Positions 7,440 through 14,742 of a stretch of 14,742 nucleotides of DNA are shown in pieces. The stretch's first letter is position 1, and each line of letters opens with the position of its first letter. The DNA comes from Lasiodiplodia sp. COLG20. Lineage: Eukaryota > Ascomycota > Dothideomycetes > Botryosphaeriales > Botryosphaeriaceae. The translations under genes and the position numbers were made by a program. The notes under the pieces were generated by a model. The model worked only from the letters and a program-made list of their open reading frames with translations, made no database searches and had not been told where the DNA came from. The stretch is taken from assembly GCA_009801085.1 (NCBI GenBank), contig VNWV01000078.1, forward strand, positions 1-14,742, given 5' to 3'.

Positions 7440-10065
7440 ATGACGCGCCCCTCTGCATCTCCACAACAGGCGCCTCTCTACCGACACGCTACGACTCGCT
7501 CTTCTGACGACAGGACACATTTCAGTCACACCCTCAAGACCTCTTTCAACTCATTCGGCGCCCTGTGGCATCGCTCGGTCAAGCAGCCGAGGTTCGCTGT
7601 GATGGCACAACTTTCAGAGAGCCAGCTTGCCACCATCAAAGATCACCCAATCGAGGATGCGCTCGACTCATTCCGAAGTGCATTCGAGTCAGCTCATCCT
7701 CGCACAAGTACCCAAGGTGGATTAGAACATTTCCAGCAGTTGGTCATCCAGCCAGGTGAGCAACAACCTTGCAACTGAATAACATACGCTGATGAACGAA
7801 GCGAGGAGGAGCCTCGTGCTCAAGCTTATGACAACCTTTCTATCGCTTCCTACTGCTTCTCAACTCACTTTCGACGACGGAAACCTCTTAGGTAGCGCTT
7901 TGTACCACTTGTACGCACGGCTATTGTCAAATGAAACGGAGGTTAAGCACACCGCTCAGCTCGTGAGAGACGTCGTAACCGGCGAGACAGATACGACAAT
8001 ATGGACATCCGTGTACGACCTCGTCCGCCAGACGCAACCCCAAGCTTCGATCATCACTCCGACATCTCCCCTTCCAACCGCGCAGCCGGTGACGCCTCCC
8101 AAATCCGCCGCATCCGCCACCCATTCAATCAAGCAGACCCCGAACACGCGCGCCACAAGCAGCATTGTCGACTCCTCGGAACACAGGAAATACTTCGACG
8201 ATATGCTCAAGGCTGAGCTGGATGGTGCTTTATTTGTCGGGGTGCCGAACTTCTTCGAGACGCTCTTCGGGAAAGTTGCAAGCCTCCAGCAGACGGCTGA
8301 CACGGTCTTTCAAAAATGCAGGAAGGGAAAAAATGCGCTGTACACGACAGACCGTGGTTGGGCTGGTTGGCCGGAGAGCCCGACGCAGAACAACGTGCTG
8401 GAGTGGTTTACAGGGCTGGCAGACCAGCTGAAAACACTCGCGGAAAAACACTGTTCAGTTCGCAACATCCAACGCGGAACACTGGCGCGGCCGGATTTGC
8501 CTTTGGAAGGATCCGTAGCAGAAAGAAAGATGGATCTCAGTTTCGCGGATACCGCAGCGTGCGGGCGGCCTTGCTGGTCCCAGATTCTCGTCGTGGGAGA
8601 GCTGAAGAGCAACAAGAACCTGGACAAGAGCTCGGGAACCTGGCGCGACCTCGCCAGATACGCAAGAGAGGTATTCGCTGCCCAGGACACCCGGCGTTTC
8701 GTCTTTGGCTTCACGCTGTGTGGGTCCGTCATGCGGCTGTGGGAATTCGACCGGCTCGGGGGTGTCGCGTCGGAGCAATTTGACATCAACAACGACGGTC
8801 TGCGATTCGTCTCAGTGATCATCGGGTACCTCATGATGGACAAAGAGCAGCTCGGATTTGATCCGACTATCCAGGAAGCAAATGGCGAGCGGTGGATCGA
8901 AATCAAGCGCAAGGACAAGACAGAGCGCCTGGTTCTAGACGAGGTCATCAAGCGGTCTTCGTGCGTTGCCGGCCGGGGGACGATCTGCTGGAAGGCGTAT
9001 CGGCAAGGGGACAAGTCACGGAGGCCGTACGTAATCAAAGATTCGTGGCAGTATCCCGAGCGCGACGAAGAGGGTGTGTTGTTGGAGAAGGCAACGAAGA
9101 AAAAGGTCATCAATGTGGCGAGGCACTATCACCATCAGACAGTCCACGTGGCCGGCGTGGAGGACGATGTCTACAGCAGCATCCGCAAAGGGCTGGACGT
9201 TACGGGGGCGAGCAATTACCGGCCGAGCGACTCCATGCCACCTCCGAGCGCGTCCGGGAGCGTGCGAAACACCCGAAGCACCAGCTCAGCGGGGCAAAAG
9301 AGGTCATCCAGCGACATCGGCGCATCAGAGCGGGCCAAGAAACGGATCTGCACCGATTCACAGCAAAGGAAAAAAGCCAAGCTCCTGGCGAACCGTGTAC
9401 ATCGTCGTGTGATCATCCGTGACTATGGAAAGCCCATCTACAAGGCGAGTTCTCGAGCCGCCCTGCTCACTGCGATGGAGGGATGCATCGAGGGGCACCA
9501 GTCCCTGTACGAGGCCGGCATGCTCCAGCGCGACATCTCAGCGAACAACCTTATGATCAACGAGGAAAGTAGCAACCCGTCCTGGAAAGCGTTTTTGATC
9601 GATCTCGATCTCGCGATCGATAAGGAGAGGGAGGCTGCTTCGGGAGCCCAGGGTAAGACCGGCACGCTGGCGTTCATGGCAATCGGAGTGCTGCTAGGGG
9701 AGAAACACTCGTTTATGCACGATCTTGAGTCCTTCTTCTGGGTCCTCTTCTGGATTTGTATCCATTCCGAAGGGCCGGGTAAGGGGAGAGTGGTGAAGCG
9801 GTTTGACAAGTGGAACTACATGAACACAGAAGAGCTTGCGGGTATGAAATTAGGCGTCGTTGCAGATGACAGCATCTTTTGCAAAACGATAGTGGATCAT
9901 TTCACTGAGTATTATCGACCACTCATACCTTGGATCGAAAAGTTGCGGGAGGCGGTCTTCCCGAACGGCAGAATATGGAAACAGAAAGAGCTGAAGCTAT
10001 ATTCGCATATGATGGAAATACTTCGAGAAGCACGAAAAGACCCGAACGTGTTGAGAGGATCGTGA
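7440..10065 (+). CDS. FunK1-family protein kinase with nuclease-like middle region
   Basis: Two exons, 7440-7755 and 7802-10065, are joined by a 46-nt intron (GTGAGC donor, CTGAT branch-like word, GAAG acceptor) to give 859 residues. If the ATG at 7602 is the start, the product has 805; the 7440-7601 stretch could be 5' UTR. The C-terminal half is a fungal-specific FunK1 kinase: Lys518 in YVIKDSW; a Ser/Lys/Arg-rich insert (about 577-635); catalytic loop LQRDISANNLMI with Asp683 and Asn688; LIDLDLAI with Asp706 and DLD replacing DFG; GTLAFMAIG (726-734) in the APE region; and HDLESFFWVLFWIC (745-758), a FunK1 hallmark. The middle region (about 345-465) has KMDLSF with Asp350 and then VVGELK with Glu372 and Lys374, the D...ExK pattern of PD-(D/E)XK nuclease folds, followed by the FunK1-type GFTLCGSVMRLWEFD. 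The frame is intact, so the gene looks functional. FunK1 substrates are unknown. The family is expanded in Basidiomycota and many Dothideomycetes. Confidence 0.9.
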
Positions 10066-10853
10066 GTTCTCGCTTTACTGGGGCAGAGTATTTTGGTGGA
10101 AAAGGTCTTGTTTTAGTGTTTGTCTTTCATGTTGTTTGATACCCCTGTATTAAGATTGATTCTTGCAGATGCTTTTATATAAGCCAAATATTTCATTCAC
10201 TTGCGGCATTCTCGATGGCTGGCTAGATTGTTTTACTCTCTATCTACTAAGGCTGGCAGTTCTGACGCTTCTCTTGCAGAATTCCCGTCCGAGCTCAAAT
10301 GCCAGTTCCTGACGAGATTGATAACCCCACGGTGAAATTTGGATGAGAACTAAACAGTGGAGATTCTGTCGTCCAGGTCATCTTTAAGAAAGACGAAGTT
10401 TTCGACAGTGCGTAGGAAGGTGAAATGACGAGTTCGAGGAGCGTATGGAAAATGGCGACATAGGTTGAGGGTAAGGAGGAGGCCGAGCGAGGGGGCGGGT
10501 GAGAAGGGAGAGTTCGAGGTCGGCGAGATAGGCAAGGCTGGGGACAGCGAAGTGGGCAATAGAGACAGCAAGGTGAATGAGGACAAGCAGAAATGCAGGT
10601 TCAGGTGAGAGCTGTCCCGACCGCCAGATCCCTGCTATCCCGAAGCATATTGAGGGAAAGCTGACAAGAAAGAGAACACAAAAGAGGATAAGCGAAACCA
10701 GGCAAGCGCAATAATACCCTTGAGCAATGCTGGGGCTAGGGTAATATACTCAAATGCCGGACCTTAGCTTGCTCCTGTACCGCAGGAGCTGGGCTCATCG
10801 GTCACGTGACCACGATAGACTGTCTCCTACTATGTTCCGAAGGGCAAACATAG
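10066..10853. other. Noncoding spacer downstream of FunK1
   Basis: The first ~150 bases are T/A-rich and probably form the FunK1 3' UTR. A minus-strand open frame at 10350-10586 has no ATG start and is low-complexity Ser/Pro/Leu, from a purine-rich strand (10430-10580); I take it as noncoding. A perfect 12-base palindrome containing CACGTG lies at 10800-10811. No other gene or repeat is seen. Confidence 0.5.
10800..10811. promoter_or_regulatory. GGTCACGTGACC palindrome (E-box)
   Basis: A perfect 12-base palindrome centred on CACGTG, containing TCACGTGA, matches the core of sites bound by fungal bHLH factors of the Cbf1 type. It lies about 40 bases upstream of the retrotransposon relic and is not close to any intact gene start, so its use is uncertain. 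Confidence 0.3.
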
Positions 10854-11702
10854 AACGTTATGAACCACTTTAGCGGTAGAAACAATGGGTCCATGATGTA
10901 GGCGCTAACAGTTCTCCGGTAACGCATCTATCGGGCGTGGCGCGAGGGCAGAGGTATCTCGCTCCTGGCATTCGACGTCAAGGGTGTCTACAACGGGGTT
11001 GCGCAAGACGTGCTCTTCCAGCGACTCCGAGAAAGAAGGATGCCGGAGAATTTGCTCAGATAGGTGAAGGCGTTTTGCTCCAATAGAAGTACTTCGGTTT
11101 TGGTAGACGGTGGCTCGAGCTGAATAGTGGGAAGCGACAAGCGGCGCGACGTTCGACGCAGAGAAAACGACGCTCATCCACTTCACGCGGAACGCGCAGA
11201 GGCGAGCTGATCAACCGATGATCTTTCAGGGAAGAGTGGTTTCATAGAAGGCAGAAGCAAAGATGCTGGGCGTTTCTTTCGCCTAGATACTCCAGTTCAA
11301 GGCTCATGCGGGGAGGATTGTGAAGAGGGGCGTCCAAGCAGCCCTGGCACTGAAGCGATTGTAGGGTATCTGGCCAAGGAGTGTGCGCCAGCTCTTCTCG
11401 GCCACAGTGGCTTCAGCTGTCGACTACGTGGCCCTGATGTGGGCGCCAGTCAGAACAGCGCCGTCTATGAGACTACTAGAGGCAGTGTAGAGGATTATGG
11501 GCAGGGCGATTGCTGGAGCGTTCAAGACGGTAGATTCACCTATACTGAAGTCGAAGCAGCAATCCTGCCTGTCAAAATCCGTCTTGACCAGCAATTACTC
11601 CAGTTCTGAGTCAGCTGTCACACTGCTGCAGAGACAACCGCTCTGAAAGCTAAGTGGACGATCGGCCCGGCCAATAAGAGGTTTGTGTCCCCGCTGCAGC
11701 GA
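10854..11702 (+). mobile_element. Broken LINE (Tad1/I-like) reverse transcriptase fragment
   Basis: Broken plus-strand frames match a fungal non-LTR reverse transcriptase. Frame 1 of the relic (10854 to about 11120) shows a HFSGR segment, RIYRAWREGR, the RT catalytic block LAFDVKGVYNGV with its first Asp, and AFCSNRSTSVLVDGG. It then jumps to another frame (from about 11122) reading SGATFDAEKTTLIHFTR, AKMLGV, IVKRGVQAALALKR, RQLFSA and AGAFKTV. A further shift near 11541 gives EVEAAILPVKIRLDQ, SCHTA and KRFVSPLQR. The palm segment that should hold the xADD active site is missing between the first two blocks, so there is an internal deletion. About ten stops interrupt it, mostly TAG (11061, 11245, 11284, 11362, 11488). 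Several fit CAA to TAA, TGG to TAG or TGG to TGA changes, the C-to-T type of RIP. The endonuclease part, RNase H and 3' tail are not found. It cannot encode an active enzyme. Confidence 0.8.
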
Positions 11703-12655
11703 TCAATGCCGATGGCTGGAAATTTTGATGTCGAGCATTTTGATGTCGGGCACCTCGAAACGAACCAACCGCTTGTGACGTGCTCTGGGTTAGCAGGCTG
11801 GTCGTTCGGATGGAGCCACAAAAGTGCTACTGAATTAGATAACAAGTGTCGTTTAGCGCGGTATGAAATTTTCGGAACGGTTATAGTATACGGTACAGAT
11901 ATCTAGCGGGTCTATCAAGTAGAACATGGCTTTAAGGGAAGTCCATAGAACAGTATCATGTCTTTACAGCTAACAGTTAACAACTACCATTTCTTCCTCT
12001 TCTTCGAAGAGCCCCTGCTCAGGCTTCCGATTGATTGGAGTTTCGCCTGACGTTTGCCACCTGTGATTTTCACGTTGAACGCGCTGTCTCTATTGTTCGA
12101 ACCTGTTTTTCAATTAGTTCTTCGCTGACCCCTTCGCTACTTAGACACCTCGATAGCTTGTGTGAAAGGTCAAGTATGAACCCGGCCCCTTTCGAGTGCC
12201 AACTCCTGAAGCTTATTCCGTATAAGCTGGCTGTAGTTTAACGCAGTGGATTGACAGTAGCTTCCGCGCAGAATTCTTTGCTTTGCCGCAGACCGTAATA
12301 GTCGCATCCGCATGGCGTACTGAGAAGTGAGGCAAGGTAATGACGGGCGAGGGGCATGGCGATATACAGACGGCTCTTACACCTCCACAAAAGACATCGT
12401 AGGCTGAATAGATCAATTCGGCCCAGACCATCCCACGTACATTAGGGAGTGCAGACGATGATTATTGTTTCTCTATACTAGCCGTTCCGCGACCATTGAG
12501 TGCTACTTGCTCTTGACATACTGTCGGCCCGCTCGAGGTATTTGCTGTTCTTGCCAGAAGCACTAGAAAGCATGACAATGCCCAAACCGCTTCTCTTACA
12601 TACATTTCCTTATCCGGCCTGCATCCGCAGCAGATGTGTGATCAAAGTTGTGATA
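11703..12655. other. Spacer without recognisable gene
   Basis: The first part follows the retrotransposon relic. A 15-base unit (attttgatgtcgrgc) is repeated in tandem at 11722-11736 and 11737-11751. Open frames at 11685-11906, 12035-12241 and 12213-12709 are short, mostly lack an ATG in good context, and look like chance translations. The last part is the 3' flank of the minus-strand rhodopsin-domain gene. Confidence 0.5.
11722..11751 (+). repeat. Two tandem copies of a 15-base unit
   Basis: The word attttgatgtcg occurs twice with a period of 15 bases (units differ by one base at position 13). It is too short to assign to any element; probably a local duplication. Confidence 0.7.
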
Positions 12656-13992
12656 TTAGTCATCACACATATGTCCTTGTCCCTGCTGTTTGCTCTGCTG
12701 GCTACTTAGTTGCGTCTCAATCCCTCCCAAGAAGATGTTCTCTTCACTCTCACTACACCACTTAGCCGGTGTATGCGTCACTCTTGTTCCATGTTTCTTC
12801 GACGACCCTTCAGTTTCGTCACCCATGCCACTACTTAGTCGGCGTAGGTTGTTCGTGCCTCTGGAATAAAACACGCCACCTCCAGAATTCATTCTTCCGC
12901 TGGAATCATCTTGTGACCGCTTCAGGCTGGACCAGCCCCTGAACGTGCTCTTGAACAGCGGCTGCAACGCGGGTACGGAGGCACAGATCAGCCCCATGTT
13001 GACCTCAATGCATGTACACAGCTCGGCAGCTGCCCATTCGTAGCTGAATTCGGCGCCTGCATTAAGCGCAATGGCATTCGTGACTTGTCGAGCAATGGTA
13101 CCGGCAACGGCAAGGATGATCACGCCGAAGATAACAACAAGGCCTCCTGAGTTTGTGAAATATTTGTCAGTACATTAAGACAAGCGAGGGGAGCTCCCTT
13201 ACTTCTCTGCGCCGGCTCAATCTGTAGATTATTCAACACTGGAATTGGCAAAAGAGCGAGGACCATGTCGGTCAGTATATGAAATGCGGCGTTGAAGTAG
13301 TTGAAGGAGAGGAGATCAATGCAGCCAACAGGGAACGTGCTACTCCACACAATTGAAATGGGCATGCACATGCCCAATGTGGCCTAGATGACTATTAGTT
13401 TGTAGAAAAGATAGAGGATGGACGTGTAGCCTACAAAAGTAGATGCAAACCCATGGAGGAAAATGAGGGCTCCTAGGATATATAGAAACTTGATATGTGC
13501 CGGATGAGAGGCAATGCGAAGATACAAACAGACGATGCTGGTCTTGATGAGGCTGTCGGAAGGTCAGTCGCGAGAAGCCGCTTTCTTGGCCTCACTAACC
13601 CCAATGCTAAGTAATAGATGATCTGAGTAAACCAAGCCCACTTAGCAGTCATCAGTGGCTGAAAAAAACAGCAAAGAAAGCTTTCGCTGACCTTTCTGCC
13701 ATGGTTGACCTCGTATGCAGTCAGATCAGCAATGTGCTTGCCGATCCCAAGGCCGAACATGAACGGAATGCAGACAGTGATTCCCGTTGAGCATATAGTT
13801 GCAGCGATAGCAAAATAGTCGTCGGAACCCAGACTGGTGACGATAAAGAGCCTCGTATAGAGCCTGGATCCTGTCAAGACGTGCGATTCCGGGAGAATTG
13901 TGCTGCACTCACCGCAGAAGAACAACGAACGTACCAAAGGCGTATGCCACATAGCACCATATGGCAAAGTACGAATGGTTTTCGGATGCCAT
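12656..13992 (-). CDS. Fungal rhodopsin-domain 7-TM membrane protein (PTH11/SAT4-like)
   Basis: Six exons in coding order: 13992-13913, 13863-13692, 13640-13600, 13552-13435, 13383-13203, 13146-12656. Introns are 49, 51, 47, 51 and 56 nt with GTGAGT, GTCAGC, GTTAGT, GTAGGC and GTAAGG donors. Exons sum to 1083 nt, 360 residues, no internal stop. The product matches the fungal integral membrane family with a 7-TM rhodopsin-like domain: TM1 (8-26); RLYTRLFIVTSLGSDDYFAI (27-46) leading into TM2; GLGIGKHIADL; TM3 with ALGLIKTSIVCLYLR (96-110); TM4 (117-138); GMCMPISIVW...GCID (141-160); TM5 with FHILTDMVLALLPIPV (171-186); TM6 (199-216); YEWAAAELCTCIEVNMGLICASVP (233-256, TM7). The Cys143/Cys158 pair fits the usual extracellular loop disulfide. 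The Ser/Gly-rich tail (265-360) is cytosolic. Families like this include surface-sensing PTH11-type receptors and proteins near secondary-metabolite genes; no ligand can be named. ATG context is GACAGAATGG. Confidence 0.88.
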
Positions 13993-14169
13993 TCTGTCGA
14001 GTCGCTAGGTACTGCTATTAAGCTAGGGTCAGCACCGCAGGGACGAGAGTCTATTTAAGAGCGCGGCATCGACTCAGACCAAAAGGTAGCCTTGGTAACA
14101 AGTCCAGCACCACGAGTAAGTTGGTCCAACAGTGGGTCTCGCAGCAAGCAGTAACAGGCCAGGTTTCAT

Positions 14170-14655
14170 ATGATCTCAGCATCTGCTCTCAACAACGAGC
14201 ACATTATGCCTCTAAGAGAACCTAGAGGTGCCTCGTCATTCCAAGTCAGAGGCACGTCTCCCATTAGGTCTGGGAACACGGTAGAAAGGGGTGCTGTGCC
14301 GCAGATGGGCGCTCTTGGTCTGAAGAATTGCGGCGAAGGTGCTCACACCGCCACATGCGGACCAATAGAAGAACACGGAGTCAGAGGACTTGAATTGGCG
14401 AGGAAAATAATTCCTGAGTTGTGTGGCACAGCGCTGTGCCGCACTGGCCGAGGACCATGGATCCTTTCCGCCTGCCCAATTCATGTAAGATCCTCATCAA
14501 CTGTGCTCAGCAATCTCGCTTGTGACGAGGCAATTGCGGTTCCTCACTCGAGCGGCGATGAATGCCAAGGCAAACTCGGAGAGTTTGTAGATAGTAAAAC
14601 AGAGTCGTCCGGACGCCCATCCAAGCTAATGGAAAAGTGGGTGCGGCGCGGATGA
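14170..14655 (+). CDS. Doubtful 161-aa hypothetical ORF
   Basis: An ATG-to-TGA frame of 161 codons runs divergently from the rhodopsin-domain gene. The product is rich in Gly, Ser and Arg, has ten scattered Cys, no signal peptide, no membrane segment and no recognisable motif. Its length is longer than expected for most chance frames in such DNA, but both strands are open over much of it and composition is not clearly coding. Treat as unproven. Confidence 0.18.
   Translation: MISASALNNEHIMPLREPRGASSFQVRGTSPIRSGNTVERGAVPQMGALGLKNCGEGAHTATCGPIEEHGVRGLELARKIIPELCGTALCRTGRGPWILSACPIHVRSSSTVLSNLACDEAIAVPHSSGDECQGKLGEFVDSKTESSGRPSKLMEKWVRRG
14425..14440. repeat. Perfect 16-base palindrome
   Basis: The sequence ggcacagcgctgtgcc equals its own reverse complement with no loop. 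It lies inside the doubtful ORF. A dyad of this length may be a dimeric protein-binding site or chance; no partner copy was noticed in the window. Confidence 0.6.
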
Positions 14656-14742
14656 CTGCTGTCGGAACCGCCGGCCCGCGGTAGGGATGACCCCGCACGC
14701 GCGTTAATAGTTTTACGAATGGCTTCTACACATGTTCGCCAG

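Larger units (their letters stand above)
13993..14742. other. Upstream region of the rhodopsin-domain gene and right window edge
   Basis: The proximal part should hold the promoter of the minus-strand membrane-protein gene. A weak TATA-like word on the minus strand (TTAAATAG, 14051-14058) lies about 60 bases above its ATG. A perfect 16-base palindrome is present at 14425-14440. One doubtful plus-strand ORF covers 14170-14655. Confidence 0.45.

Noticed and set aside
8310..9113. Long minus-strand frame of 267 codons inside the FunK1 gene
   Set aside because: It is antisense to the well-supported nuclease-like/kinase region and is a codon-usage shadow.
10350..10586. Minus-strand Ser/Pro/Leu-rich frame
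   Set aside because: No ATG at the start, and it is the translation of a purine-rich strand bias rather than a protein-like sequence.
13726..13908. Alternative frame through exon 2 of the receptor gene (RIQALYEALYRHQ)
   Set aside because: It would need a 42-nt first intron and gives a non-family sequence. The 49-nt intron yields RLYTRLFIV, which matches the rhodopsin-domain family.
1..14742. CRISPR array, tRNA, rRNA, prokaryotic operon or secondary-metabolite cluster
   Set aside because: No spaced direct repeats, cloverleaf or rRNA-like stretch was seen. Introns and gene families are fungal, and no PKS, NRPS or tailoring enzymes are present.

Overview
The window looks like an accessory stretch of a filamentous ascomycete genome, probably a Dothideomycete/Pleosporales-type fungus. 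That is an inference from gene content and gene structure; no rRNA or marker gene is present. The evidence is: protein-coding genes broken by introns of about 45-95 nt with GT..AG borders and CTGAC/CTAAC-like branch sites; a FunK1-family kinase; a fungal 7-TM rhodopsin-domain (PTH11/SAT4-like) membrane protein; and a broken LINE reverse transcriptase with mutations of the RIP (repeat-induced point mutation) type.

Layout from left to right. 1-401 (+): 3' end of a coiled-coil protein that begins outside the window. 402-1691: gene-poor, with an 18-A tract. 1692-1982 (-): a 96-residue cysteine-rich protein, with a TATA box at 2141-2149. 2700-3455 (-): a small protein kinase with altered catalytic motifs. 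3456-4009: a shared divergent spacer. 4010-6349 (+): a six-exon gene I rebuilt from four reading frames, coding a 674-residue nuclear-looking protein of unknown function with possible further 3' exons to 6626. A weak opposing frame lies at 6600-6827. 7440-10065 (+): an intact two-exon FunK1 gene whose middle region carries a D...ExK signature like a PD-(D/E)XK nuclease. 10066-10853: noncoding. 10854-11702 (+): a dead, internally deleted non-LTR retrotransposon fragment. 11703-12655: no gene seen. 12656-13992 (-): a six-exon gene for a 360-residue 7-TM rhodopsin-domain protein. 13993-14742: its upstream region plus one doubtful small ORF.

There is no sign of a metabolic cluster or a classical operon-like system. 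The region instead gathers lineage-variable families: two unrelated kinase types, a receptor-like membrane protein, a putative nuclear regulator of unknown family and a small Cys-rich protein, next to a decayed transposon. The most interesting parts are the unrecognised multi-exon protein with a possible stop-containing retained intron, and the kinase/nuclease-like fusion in the FunK1 gene. Exon borders were derived by eye from splice signals and frame consistency and have not been tested against RNA or homologues.
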